DNA from: Heligmosomoides polygyrus polygyrus
Taxonomy: Eukaryota; Nematoda; Chromadorea; Rhabditida; Heligmosomidae
Assembly: GCA_947396885.1 (NCBI GenBank)
Contig: OX377206.1
Location: 86,239,960 to 86,303,959 of the forward strand
Reading direction: 5' to 3'
Length of the DNA: 64,000 bases
Below, one piece after another: positions 1 through 10,563 of this stretch (its first letter is position 1; each line of letters opens with the position of its first letter). The notes under the pieces are model-generated. The model did not search any database. It saw only the letters and a list, made by a program, of their open reading frames with translations, and was not told where the DNA came from. A program made the position numbers and the translations under genes.

Positions 1-620
1 CATACCCGAAAATTTTCCCGTTTCAGGGTCCTAGAGCGACTCTGAGCTACTAGTCAATTTCTGAAGGGTTTACTGACATGAAATTGAGCTGAATATCTGC
101 GAGAGTGAGGACGAAAAGAAATAGAAACAGGGCCTCTCGGACCTTTCTTTGACTTTTCGCTTTTTTCAGTAGTGTAGGATATATGTGAAAACAAATGTTG
201 CTAAACTTGAAGAGCTGGTCAGGCGGTGAAATAGTTCTACTTCAAATCATGTACTGAGAAGGAGAGATTAAAACGAAAAATATCTGTGCATGTGGAAAAC
301 CTCTGAAAATGTCCCTCTTTGCAGAAAGAAAAGAAAATATAGTCTTTGATGCATCAACGGAAGACCGCTCCGTCACAAACTTGTAGCAGCTAGACGGGTT
401 TGTTTGTTATCGTTGTTCTACCTATATTTGGGATATGCCACGCATTCCTCTTTTATCCGATTATGTGGTGGCTGACTGGAAGCGTATTTGGCTGCTTGGA
501 TACACAACAGTATGAGGTGACTGTATGCTAGAGCGCTTTGTTCACAAAATAGTCACCGCTGATTACGGAGCGATTCAGATTTAGCTGGCTCGGGCGTAGA
601 AGGAACCGAAAATATTATAC
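1..620. other. no gene recognised
   Basis: I see no coding frame, RNA gene or clear repeat here apart from a short SINE-tail-like fragment near 432-495. Base composition is AT-leaning like the rest of the window. Confidence 0.4.
432..495 (-). mobile_element. SINE-A tail fragment (decayed)
   Basis: The stretch reads like the reverse complement of the 3' half of the abundant SINE described at 20406-20693: a CCACGCATTC block, a degraded form of the CGGGATGTCGTGGAGGCG block, then GCGTATTTGG. The same altered junction occurs again at 29437-29500, so this may be a related subfamily. Confidence 0.4.
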
Positions 621-813
621 AGGGCTGAACATACAAGAAAAGGTTCCCAACTCATGGTGAGCTTTTGCGATCCTATTTTGAAGGGATGTAGAGTCGTGTG
701 AGCGGAGTCTAGAGTTACAGGTAGTTTTTGCTAAACGTTTTCTTAAAAACCTGAAAAAACAGGCGTGAAAACGTGTGCGCAACAATCATAGACCCCTATG
801 ACACCAGTCGAGA

Positions 814-896
814 TATGCCTTTGTGGTGCAGTCGGTAGGAGTGCCACTTCGTAGGAGCACATCGGCGGGCTTTTCAGTTCGAGTCCGCGTGCTGCC
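814..896 (+). mobile_element. tRNA-like SINE head, left arm
   Basis: An 83-nt tRNA-like segment with a box A-like TGGTGCAGTCGG, a box B-like AGTTCGAGTCC and a GGCGGGC variable-arm-like piece. The length suggests descent from a long-variable-arm tRNA. It lies in frame with no real gene. It is better read as a SINE head than a working tRNA because its partner at 1232-1314 sits in an extended repeat. Confidence 0.55.
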
Positions 897-1231
897 ATTA
901 TTTTTGCACGTATTAGTTTGTTGTTATTACGCCTTCCCATGATCACAGAAGTCAATTTTACACCATTAATGCCTACAACACACCAAGGCTGTCCATTTGC
1001 GCCTTATTTTCAGTACACTTATATAGCGATATGGCCCAGGTTAAGGTATCATTTCTGATATGTTATGATATGGTGGTGGTGCAGATACGCATCGTTGAAA
1101 AACATATGAAACATGAACATGTGAAGGCGCAAATAGACAGCCTTGGTTTCTTGTAAGCATTGATGGTTCAAAGTTGCCCCTGTGTTCATGAGAAAGCGTA
1201 ATAACAACAAACTACTGTATGCAAAAATATT

Positions 1232-1314
1232 GGCAGCACGCGGATTCGAACTCAAAAACCCGCTGGTTTGCTTCTATGAGGAGGCACTCCTACCGAATGC
1301 GCCACCGAAGCACA
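1232..1314 (-). mobile_element. tRNA-like SINE head, right arm
   Basis: Reverse-strand counterpart of 814-896. Read on the minus strand it has box A-like TGGCGCATTCGG and box B-like GAGTTCGAATCC followed by GCGTGCTGCC. Box B is closer to consensus than in the left copy. Confidence 0.55.
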
Positions 1315-1682
1315 TAACGTGGGGCGTGATAGGCACACTTTTTCACACCTCGTTTTTAGGTATGTAAAAAAAAGCGTTTAGCAAAAACTAACTGTAATTC
1401 TGGACTCCGCTCACACCACACTACATCCTGTCAAAATAGCATCGCAAAAGCTCACCATGAGTTGGTAATCTTTCCTTGTTAGTATTGGCTGAGAGTACAC
1501 ATATGTGAAATCAAGCGAGAGAATGGCTAAGCGATCCAAACGTGAAACAGAAGAAACACTGAAAACACCGAGAGGCGTTCTCAATTTTGCTCCCATCAAC
1601 ATGGATAGTGAAGTCGAAGAATGTGCCACTCTTTCGTGATCTCAAGACACGACATCTCCTGGGCTCTTCCTTCGGTGTTGGT

Positions 1683-1770
1683 GACTTGCCTGTGGAGAAC
1701 AACAAGCTGACTTGTTCATCGGCGAACCACTGTATCTCGCCACATAGGCCATATTCATGTCCTATTATCA
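1683..1770 (+). mobile_element. SINE-A middle fragment (decayed)
   Basis: It contains GCTGACTTGTTCATCGGC, CCACTGTATCTCGCCACATAGGCC and a degraded TATGGCCAAATACG-like end, matching the central third of the SINE. The short open frames crossing 1411-1778 are explained by this fragment and neighbouring non-coding sequence. Confidence 0.5.
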
Positions 1771-1779
1771 CGACATGAT

Positions 1780-2340
1780 GTGCATTTTAGCAGCGTGTAT
1801 AGCCACACATTCCACCAAAATATGATTGCCCTTATCGATATATTGATTGCATTGATTCTCGCATCCCATAAAACATTGATTACCATTATTGATTACCTTT
1901 ATGCTCTGTCCTTTAACCACTGATGAGATCTATAAAAAGGTTAAGGCAAGATTTCTCAACGACTGGCAAAGCCATAAAACGTTGAAATGAGCTCTCTTCT
2001 CTGAAAAATTTACGAAGGCAATTTAACATAGTAAACGAATTCATTCCTATAGAAGCGGCAGAATAGAGGAAGCAAGTTCACACGTTGCACGTCATGCCCA
2101 TACTGCTGGTCACTTAGCTTCTTGCCAGCAATCTCCATACGAGAGTGGGTCATCCCGTCGTCCGTCGGGAACTCGTCGCGCTTTTCAATTTGAGATCGAA
2201 AGACTACGATTCGCCTATTTTGAGCGGCGCTCGCGCTGACTTGAGTGAAAGCGCGCTAGTCGTTGAACAGCAACGTCTTCTGACTGAATCGGTAAGCCAC
2301 ATGAGGAACGTTTCTATTAGGTCGGGCCGAAAACTTCCGC
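1780..2340. other. no gene recognised
   Basis: No coding frame, RNA gene or repeat that I can name. A short open frame (2145-2348) has no recognisable motif. Confidence 0.35.
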
Positions 2341-2377
2341 CGTTTTAGTGCTGTGTGCATTCACTCTATAGTTGTGT

Positions 2378-3160
2378 TCGAACGACTACTCGAATAACTA
2401 TTCAAGTAGTCGTACATTCGGTATTTCTAGATTTTCGAATGTGCATTCAAATTCGAACATCGAAAGGGGCCATATTTGAATATCTCTCGAAAATGATTAT
2501 TCCAGCTTTATTCAAAAATCGAATAAACCTGAAATCAAACGAAAAGTTGATGACAATCTTGGCCAACAGCTGAACAATCTCATCTATAGATTAAACCTGA
2601 AATCGTTGAGCGAGGAACCTGATTCGAACAAATTGTTCGACAATTCGACAATTCGAATATTCGAATAAACAAAAATTGGGCTAATTCGGTTTTCGACTAT
2701 TCGAAAAAATTGATGAGCGAATAAATTCGGCCGCTCATTCGCTCGAAAGTTTTCGACATCGAGTAAATACGTTCATCCATTCGTTTGAAAACTTTCGAAA
2801 TCAAATTTATTCAAACGACTACTCGATTAACTATTCGAGTAGTCGCATTTTCGATATTTCTAGATTTCCGAATGTTCATTCAAATTCGAACATCGAAAGG
2901 GAGCCATATTCGAATATCATTCGAAAATGATTATTCCAACTTTATTTGAAATTCGAATAAACTTCAAACACTTAAGTAAAGAACCTGATTCTAACAAATT
3001 GTTCGACTATTCAACGATTCGAGTCGAATAAACAAAAATTGGGCTAATTCGGTTTTCGACTATTCGAAAAAATTGATGAGCGAAAAAACTCGTCCGCTCA
3101 TTAGCTCGAAATTTTTCGACATCGAATAAATTGGATGTCATTCGTTCGCATATTATACTT
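2378..3160. repeat. TTCGAA-rich tandem duplication
   Basis: Two direct copies lie about 433 bp apart, starting at 2378 and 2811. Both begin with a CGAACGACTACTCGA-type block, share the TTTCTAGATTT, ATTCGAACATCGAAAGG and GATGAGCGAA blocks, and are crowded with TTCGAA/ATTCG motifs. The second copy lacks roughly 60-70 bp of the middle of the first. The motif content resembles the subterminal arrays at 38325-38535 and 40920-41175, so this is probably a decayed piece of the same element family. Confidence 0.75.
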
Positions 3161-3169
3161 TCGAATTTA

Positions 3170-4320
3170 TTCGATGCTGAAAGTTTTCAAACTTCCACAC
3201 AATGGGCAGATCATCGGTTCCCCTTCCCCAGTATTGGAAGACTGGGAATGAAAGAAATCGCACATCGCCTCTTCAACACCTTCAAATTTAGTGAAATTTT
3301 CTACGGCAAGAATGCGGTTTGTGGGAAGGCGACAGTAAGAGGGGAAATGTCAGGTGAACAGGGTAGGTAAGAGATCTTATCCCAGCCCAGCTCCTTCAAA
3401 TTTTCAAGGCTTTCTTTATCTATGAGGGGACGAGTGTTATAGTGGAGTGTGTAGACAGAAGCTCGTTTTTCTCCAACAGGGTCCGTCAGCTTCTAACGCT
3501 GATTGGCGTGAATGTTGTCGTCCTAATACAACATTCCCCACAAATCCTAGAAGCACCAAGGGAGACACTTTTTAGGATGAAGACCCAGTTTGGCCTGTGT
3601 CGGCGGGTCGTCGGGAGCCCGGAGGTACGACGCCTGTTAGAGTCGTAGAGGACCCCATGTCTCCAGTAATCAACTTCTCCATACGCTCCTACCACAAAGA
3701 AGTTTCGTGACTGATCTACAGCTACCACATAGTAGATCATGGCTAGTGGTCAAAAATAGAAAGTTCTGGAAGTTTCAAGAAATTGGTTCGAGATTTTCTG
3801 ACTGGCAGTGGAGTACTAATACTGCAGTACCGGAAGCTAGGAGAATGCACTGCTAGGTCAAGAATAGTGGCCAGCCTTCTTACTTTCCGCGCCTGAGTTT
3901 ACTCTGACTTGTTATTAGAAACTATTACTAACTCGGAGCGCAAATATCCGGCATTATGATGAATGTTTACGATTTACGTGCACCTAAGTAGACAGATTGG
4001 ATTTCTCTAATAAGTATGGAGGACGGTGGATTCAATCCCTTTTGAGATGCGCCTCATCTTACTTCTACGGGATAACCTGAAGGAAATTTGAATACGTCTC
4101 CGCCCTATACAACAACCTGCAGCGTCCATCCGATGGGCAACTTGGTGTTTTACACAATCTTCCTAGACAAGAGGCACCTATTTAACGACCCCGGAATGAT
4201 GTAAGGGTTGCTTGGTTTGGACTGGAAACGCGGACGAACGACCTGATTCAGGGTACAAACCACAATCGAAAGCTCCTCTGACTGCGCCCAAACTTCCTCA
4301 TGAGGAGGGAAAAGCAGTTA
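3170..4320. other. no gene recognised
   Basis: Several short open frames (for example 3442-3648) show no domain or repeat match that I recognise. Nothing else was supportable. Confidence 0.35.
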
Positions 4321-4324
4321 TATA

Positions 4325-4655
4325 CTGTACTGTGCTTTACGACTCCAGAGGTCGAGGAGAGGTAGAAAAAAAATTCACCCAAACTTCGTCCAAGAAGGTT
4401 ATTTGGAGTGCTGATCACGAATCTCGTTTTGCATCTTATGCGGGAGTACGGTAGGTTATGGAAGATGCTGGTACCTAAAAGCCACGGTGACTTAGACAGC
4501 CTTAGTCACCGCACCTATCGTAACCTAGCGTAAGCGACCTAAACTTTAAATCCAATTTCAGATTCATGGTCAGCACCGCAAATAACCCCACTGGGCGGAG
4601 TTTGGGCAGAAATATTTTTCCATCTCTCATCGATCTCTGGAGTCGTAAAAGTACA
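4325..4655. repeat. inverted pair related to the 143-bp repeat
   Basis: About 115 bp from 4325 to 4440 recurs as its reverse complement at about 4545-4655. Shared blocks include TTTACGACTCCAGAG and a GGTTATTTG..GTGCTGA..A..GAATCT block. The last block resembles the CGCTGAACACGAATCTGAAG motif of the minisatellite at 32014-32350 and the single unit at 38780-38850. It is a diverged dispersed copy arranged as a loose hairpin. Confidence 0.55.
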
Positions 4656-4659
4656 AAGT

Positions 4660-5410
4660 GAAAAATATCCAGTTTTGATAGGAAAGTAGGAAATAAGCAA
4701 AATCTTCAAAAGCTTCTCCAATATCAGGCAATTCAAGTGACGGAGGAAAAGGTTAGTTTTTGCACTACAGCGAAAAGTGGTACTTAAAGAATAGCTCAAC
4801 CTTTGTAGAGCAGTTAATAAGATGGGCTGATCTACGAAAACAATGAGCAGCCGATTTCACAAAGAATAGAATTGGAGATTCGGAGCTCTAAAGTGAGGAA
4901 AAGCATTGCTCAGAGTGAACGACGTCGTGAAGGAAAAAACTACAAGCCAACAATGGCTTATCTTTTCAGGTTGTAGCACTGTGACCTAATCCAAGGTGCC
5001 CCGCTTGGTTTCAATGCGCGACTTAGGAAAAACAAGAAGTTGATTTATCGACAAAAAAATCGGAACAATCGTCAAACAAAATTAGGTATCCGTTTCAGTG
5101 GAAGAAGATCGAGCCAAGAGTGAACGACAATAACGAATTATAAAGCATCGAACGAATTTTTGACAACGACGGTAAAAACTGAGGTGCACTATTTCACAAG
5201 GACTGCACACTCAGCTACCCTATGAGAGGATCGTTCTATGTAATTTCCTATCGAGAATGGGCTACCCTTCGCTTGCTTTGCATTTCTAGCAGTGCTCCCT
5301 CCGACTAGGATAGATCCAAAACTTCCTTCCTACGGTCAAAGCAGCACTATAGCTAAACAGAGAATAACTCTTTGGTCCTCGATATTTCGCTGTTTGCTTA
5401 GATCAATATA
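4660..5410. other. no gene recognised
   Basis: No coding frame, RNA gene or repeat that I can support. Confidence 0.35.
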
Positions 5411-5413
5411 AAA

Positions 5414-5690
5414 GGGCGCGTGTAGAGCAGTAGAAGAAGGTGCCGGCTCCGCGCGCACGCGATAACAGGTTCCTGGTTCGAATTTCCCGTCCAGACCAAC
5501 CAAGCCTTCTATCCCTCCGGGGTCAGTGGATTGGTACCAGTCTTTTCTGGAAAAATTAAAGCGCTGACTTGTTCATCGACTGGCCACCGCAAGTCATTGT
5601 ATGGCCAAATACGCACTCAAATCACCTCCGCAATATCCTGTAGGAGTAGAATGCGTGGCGCATCCCAAAAGGGATTGAGAAACGAAGGAA
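5414..5690 (+). mobile_element. SINE-A copy
   Basis: Nearly full-length copy running from GGGCGCGTGTAG through GGTTCCTGGTTCG (box B region), CCAACCAAGCCTTC, GGTACCAG, GCTGACTTGTTCATCG and TAGAATGCGTGGCGCATCCC. A second short middle fragment (CTGACTTGCTCATCCGC and following, 5691-5742) is attached directly after its tail, suggesting a partial duplication or a second truncated copy. Confidence 0.8.
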
Positions 5691-6004
5691 CTGACTTGCT
5701 CATCCGCTTGCCACACAGGTCATATATCCACATATTCAAATAACATGTATGTGAGCCAAGTTAGACGATGAGGGACCGCTATAAAATCCGCACACAATAG
5801 ATGACAAAACGGTAACTAAACTAATTTCAAAACTGGATGATTTATGAGGCACAATACACCGTAAAAGCAGAGCACTTGGCGCATTCCATGAAGCAGGGAA
5901 CAGGGATTGATTAACCCCTTTCTCCTTTATTCTTAAAAGGATTGAATTTCTACACCATTCCTTCTACTCTTCAAATATGTATGCGGCTAAAGGGTAAAGC
6001 TAGG

Positions 6005-6255
6005 GTGCGTAGAACGAGGTGGTGCCGGCTGTCGTACGCATCCGATTCCAGGTTACGTGTTAAGATTTCCCTTTTTAGGATGTTTCCTCCCCTGCGTCGT
6101 CAAGGTGTAGATGGCTTGTCTGGGAAGGACAAACCACAGATTTTTTCATCGGCTAGCCACCACAAATCGTTATATGGGCCAAATATCCAACGTACCCAAG
6201 TTGCCTCCCCAAGGTAGAATGCGTGGCGCATTCCGCAAGGGATCGGTCGGTTTAC
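6005..6255 (+). mobile_element. SINE-A copy (decayed)
   Basis: The head GGTGCCGGCTGTCG, the TTGTCTGGGAAGGA block, TTCATCGGCTAGCCACC and the terminal AGAATGCGTGGCGCAT are in order. Blocks between them carry many substitutions and small deletions. Confidence 0.65.
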
Positions 6256-6349
6256 AATGCATCTATCTCATTCGGCGAATCATAAACGCTACTGAAATCT
6301 GGATGGGTGCCGCAGTGATGAGCATACCATAATGGATAGTGAAGTCGGA

Positions 6350-6590
6350 GGCCTCACCGGCTGCTCCATACACCTCGAAATGATGTTCATGGATCGGGGT
6401 CCGTCAAGGTCAACTAAGTCTTAAATGCCACCGAAGTTTGTCAATGGGGGCCCATGTCCGCCGGCTGGCCATCGTAGATACAGGCCAAATACGTGGTCAG
6501 ATTGCCTCCGCGACATCCCGCAGAAGCAGAATGCGTGGCGCATCCCAACAACGATTGCTTAACGCTGTCCTTTGTCCTTTATACGTGTTG
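6350..6590 (+). mobile_element. SINE-A variant subfamily copy
   Basis: The tail (CCGGCTGGCCATCG, GCCAAATACG, AGAATGCGTGGCGCATCCC, then GCTGTCCTTTGTCC) is standard SINE-A. The head differs, with GGGGTCCGTCAAGGTCAACTAAGTCTT. The same alternative head occurs at 24475-24645, so this looks like a subfamily and not random decay. Confidence 0.55.
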
Positions 6591-6850
6591 CTATACGTGT
6601 TAGGCTCATATTTATAAGAGCTGTGTAAATGCACAAAAAGTTATTGTTAAGCGGTGAGGAGTGCGAAAAATATCTCCCGACAGCCTGAGGCCTCCAGCAC
6701 CTCGAATTTCTAGGGAATGATTGAGTCTCAAACAAAATACGCAAAATTGAAGTTGGATATTAAAATCGGTGAGCACAGAATAGTAACAGTAAAGTGCCCA
6801 TGGAACCTCTGCATGAGTAGTAGCTCATTAAGGATAGGGATAAGTATAAT

Positions 6851-7121
6851 AAAGGAGCGTCACTCCACCACTTTTGGGATGCGCCAAGCATTCTACTTCT
6901 CCGGAATGTCGCAAAAGCGATTTGAGTGTGTATTTGGCTATAGAAAGACATGCGGTGGCCAGGCGATGAATAAGAGTGGGCTTTTCCCTTCCCAAACAGG
7001 TTTGGTACCAATTCGCCGACCTTGAATGGATGGAAGGCTTGGTTGGCCTAGGCGAAAAATCCGAACCAAGAACCTGTACACGCGACAGCCGGCACCTCCT
7101 CCGACTGCGCTACACGCGCCC
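6851..7121 (-). mobile_element. SINE-A copy
   Basis: Nearly full-length reverse-strand copy: GGGATGCGCCAAGCATTCTAC, a GCGGTGGCCAGGCGATGAA block, TTTGGTACCAATTCGCCGACC, ATGGAAGGCTTGGTTGGCCT, and the tRNA-like head ending TGCGCTACACGCGCCC. All open frames here on both strands are SINE-derived. Confidence 0.8.
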
Positions 7122-7124
7122 AGC

Positions 7125-8200
7125 AGCTCAATGGAACAATAATTACAAGTACTTGACAAGAAGGCGCAATATGTCCGAGACTCAACAGAAGTTGAGTTGA
7201 TTTATGGAAGTAGAAGTACAGTTCTAATAGAATCTCTCATCCCAGAATGGTAAAAGCAAATTAAAGGTAAGGACATTAAATTAGACGCATGCACGCGATA
7301 TTAACAGATAACGAGTACAACTGTGCTTAGATGATCGTGGTCTGAGGCATGAACTTCAGAATGGGTCTATTTCTCAGAATAAATTGCTCACTCATTCTGA
7401 AATTCACCTGCGGTGGGAATCTGAGGAAATTGTACGCTGCATCAAATTGAAATTCGCAGCGGAAACAAAACAAATCAACAATCGGATGCGTTCGCGGTTC
7501 AATTTTGGCGACCGGGCGCCACCCCCAGCCGTGGGCAATAATGAGGCGACGGACGTCTAGTGAAGAAGAACGCCATTCTGAGAAGCTGGTGATGTTGTGG
7601 AGAAGCTGTTCCCCGTGAGAAACTCACACCTCTGCCAGCACTGCCACGTTACGCACACGCAAAACAATATAAATGGATCTGTGGAGAGGTTCATGCGTGA
7701 AGCAGACGTTTAGCAACCGAGAATTCTGCATTTGTTGTGTCGATGAATCTACTACGTACGTTCGGCGAGGTGGTTCGTTCACCAGAACACACCAATTCCA
7801 CCATAAACATGCCCGGCCGGCTGGCCGCCCCTCTCGATTCGGCTCAGTAGTAAACTGCAGTTACTCGGAGTAGTTGGGAGCGTTAACGCCATCGTGCCGA
7901 GTGAGCTGGTGCTTTACTCGACACTACGCGTACTCAATATGCCAGTGCAAAAGCAGTGCAAATGGAGCCCATTTGGAAATGGAGAGCAGTGCCGCAGGGA
8001 ATATATTCTGATTGCGTGATCAAAATCGTAGCTGAAGTGCGACACGTCTCGTCGATGGGGGTGTTCGCCCTTCTCATCATATCCACTGCTCATATATAGA
8101 TAGACAATTCAGCTGTATTTGAAACAGAATTTGTCGCGAGCTCTGCATTCTGATGAAAACACCCACCGTTTACATAAATATTTATTTGCCACGATGTTTG
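7125..8200. other. no gene recognised
   Basis: GC content is somewhat higher around 7490-8000, but I see no coding frame with a recognisable motif, no RNA gene and no repeat shared within the window. Confidence 0.35.
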
Positions 8201-8204
8201 GAAT

Positions 8205-8575
8205 AACGCAAGTTAGAGAAGGCCCAAAGGGCTCCGAGCCCGGGAACGTACGTAAATCAAAGATGCTGTTGCACGGCCCAAGTCGTCGAGATAAGAAGGG
8301 CCAATTACGTAATCCGTTTCGGAGCCGCCGGAAGGGAGCTTTCAGTTTGGTGTGGTTTGGGATGTCAAAAAAGATAAGTACGTTGGTCAGTCTTTTGCAT
8401 GGAAGCCCTGAACGAGAACTAAGACGCTCTCTTGGTCCCACGAGCAAGGAGAATCCACTGCAGCCCTCTGACACGCAACAGGGACGGATGAAAGCGTTGC
8501 TGTCGCTCGCCAATGAGAAACGGGAATTGATGCAGACACCAACTCGATGACCAACGGGAAATGATGCAGACAACT
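8205..8575 (+). mobile_element. RTE LINE 3'-end remnant
   Basis: Decayed copy of the 3' end of the RTE element best preserved at 34690-35870. Shared order: GCAAGTTAGAGAAGGCC, GGCCCAAGTCGTCGA, GAAGCCCTGAACGA, ACACGCAACAGGGACG, CTGTCGCTCGCC and a terminal GATGACCAACGGGAAATGATGCAGA. Frames are broken, although both strands keep accidental open frames of about 145-154 codons. It is a 5'-truncated insertion, typical of target-primed reverse transcription. Confidence 0.7.
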
Positions 8576-8875
8576 TCTTTTATTTATTTACGTACTTATT
8601 TCTTTAACAAATATGCAACACGTTAAAGTCAAAAAGGAAAATGGAGAACAAAGACGTTGGAGAAACGATAACATCCATTTAAAAATTGCAAACACAAATG
8701 ATAATCCTATCTAGAAAGAATAGTGTAAACCACTGAGACACAGCGATTAACAAAATCAACAGCATGTCGTCTATTAAATGAAACGTACATTTATGGAAGG
8801 AGTAAGTATTTTAGAGACCTGAACAAACCAAGATGTCTGCATTATCAGTTAGCAATTTAAGCGCGTCTATGCGCA

Positions 8876-8940
8876 GTCCCAAGAGGCGCCGGCTGTCCGG
8901 TGCACTTATATCCAAGGTTCTTGGTTCGGATATGCCATGG
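8876..8940 (+). mobile_element. SINE-A head only
   Basis: GAGGCGCCGGCTGTCCGGTG through GGTTCTTGGTTCGGAT is the tRNA-like head. The copy stops just before AT-rich sequence and the mariner terminus at 8960, so it is truncated. Confidence 0.55.
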
Positions 8941-8959
8941 CTTTATATAAATATTTATA

Positions 8960-10219
8960 TTAGGTTGTAACGAAATAAATGGCACTGAACCACTGTAAAT
9001 TTAAACAGTTAATATCTCGGCTTGTAGGCAAGTTTATTAATCGAAATAAAAACCTTCTGATTCTACACATCTTTGCCAACGTGACACAAGCTTTTTATCC
9101 CAGTAGCATAAAAATCAGAAGTTCTGGAATTGACGAAATCTTCGAAGGCACTCTCGGCATTTGAATATTTTCCCTACCAAGAAGTCGCCAAGATGCTTGA
9201 AGAAATGGTAGTCTGTTTGGGAGAGGTCGGGAGAAAACGGAGGATGTGGTAGAGTTTCAATGCTCAGCTCATTCAATTTCTGCAACGTCATTCGTGCTAC
9301 ATGGAGGCGAGCATTGTCGTGCAGAAGGAGAACTCGCCTTCGGTTTACCAAGGCCGGCCGGATATCCTTCAACTTTTTCATTATTTCTTCAATTTCAATG
9401 CAGTACTTCTCTGCCGTGACGGATTCACCGGGAGAGAGGAAGCTGTGGTGAATAATTCCCAGCGAATACCACCATACTGTCATCATTACTTTCTTTTGGT
9501 GCAATTTCGGCTGCGCAAAAACCTTGGGGCTCTCATCGTTGTCCACCCACTGTGCCGAGTCGCCTGTTGTCGTACATTATCCATTTCTCGTCACAGGTTA
9601 CGATGCGATCAAGGAATGGGTCCGTTAGAAGCAGTGCGGACGAGATCTCATATCGTCGGTTTCTTTGCTCCTCAGACAGCTCGTGAGGCACCCATCTTTC
9701 CAGCTTTTTGGTCTTTCCAATTTCCTTCAGATGCCGGGCAGCTGTGTTGTGACTGACGCCAAGAACCTTCGCTATCTCCCTGGTACCTTTGTGTGGATCC
9801 TCCTCGACCACATCTCTCAGCTTGTCCTCATCAACATCACTATGCCTCCCACGACCTTCATGTTCTTCCAAGCTCTCATCTCCATTCCGGAACTTCTGAT
9901 ACCAACGATACGCCGTCCGAGTTGTGGAACATCCTTGACCGAATGCGGCGTTGATCTTCTCGTCCGCCTCATTAACTGTAGTGCCCAGCTTGAATTCATA
10001 CAAGTAAATGCCTCGGATTACCCTTTTGTCCATCTGCAAAAAAGTCAATAAAACTCTAAAGTTGTCCCACTTTTACATAGAAAGCTTGGTACTCACCAGT
10101 AGAGCAAAGTTTGCGCTTCTAAATGATATGCCACATGTTACGGTTTGTTCTTGATCAAACGCGTAAAGACGCGCCAAAAAATGGCGCGAGGCAGTGCCAT
10201 TTAATTCGTTACAACCTAA
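8960..10219 (-). mobile_element. mariner element, complete, inactive
   Basis: A 1260-bp element with inverted ends of about 28 bp: TTAGGTTGTAACGAAATAAA at 8960 and its reverse complement ending at 10219, with one mismatch. TA dinucleotides flank both ends (8958-8959 and 10220-10221), the expected mariner target duplication. It carries a minus-strand transposase (see 9063-10048). Length, ends and protein place it in the cecropia-type mariners. The hookworm bandit element belongs to that group, so bandit-like is a fair inference but not proven. Confidence 0.92.
9063..10048 (-). pseudogene. mariner transposase (two frameshifts)
   Basis: Cut-and-paste transposase of about 330 residues. The N-terminal helix-turn-helix region has the mariner pattern GDESLEEHEGRGR. 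The linker WVPHEL is intact, followed by the first catalytic Asp in VTCDEKW. A frameshift near 9545-9560 separates this from the second half, which holds the other two Asp residues in LLHDNAR and TDYHFFKHL. Exactly 34 residues lie between those two, the mariner D,D34D spacing. A second frameshift near 9140 precedes the C-terminal FYATGI motif, and the frame closes at a TAG at 9063-9065. The catalytic triad is retained, so inactivation is by frameshift and appears recent compared with the other elements here. Confidence 0.9.
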
Positions 10220-10563
10220 TATTACATATCAATCAGCTGGTACTTGTGTTCTGCCTTGCCATGGTGTACCAGCTTGTAGTAGAAACCGGGATGTCCACTA
10301 GGATAAGGCCCGCCAAGCCTTTGACCATTTCTGTGACTAAAGAGCTCAAAGTGCCCAAGCTCATGGTGGGTCGGCGCTTCCCTTGAGCAACAGGAACACC
10401 CTACCAAGGCTACCCTGTGGAACGAATTATGCTAAAACAACTTCGTTCTCCTGCCTTAGCCCCCCTGCAGGCTGCCACTGCCGAGTACGGTAGCGATGGA
10501 CCAGCAATCAGCCAAAGACGAAGGAATTCCAGGGCCGTAGACTACCATCGGAGACGGATAAGA

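Larger units (their letters stand above)
620..1490. repeat. foldback repeat with tRNA-like segments in both arms
   Basis: Sequence from about 620 to 1003 recurs as its reverse complement from about 1125 to 1490, leaving a spacer of roughly 120 bp. The arms diverge moderately but align across almost their whole length, including the CTCATGGTGAGCTTTTGCGAT block (left 648, right about 1463) and the GGCGCAAAT-GACAGCCTTGG block near the centre. Each arm holds one tRNA-like segment. It could be one foldback element or two copies of a SINE inserted head to head. No clean target-site duplication was seen. Confidence 0.7.

Noticed and set aside
8109..8573. 154-codon minus-strand and 143-codon plus-strand open frames as genes
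   Set aside because: They lie on a decayed RTE 3' end; the real protein frame there is broken and these are shadow frames.
9301..10051. Plus-strand frames of 128-151 codons
   Set aside because: They are antisense to the mariner transposase.
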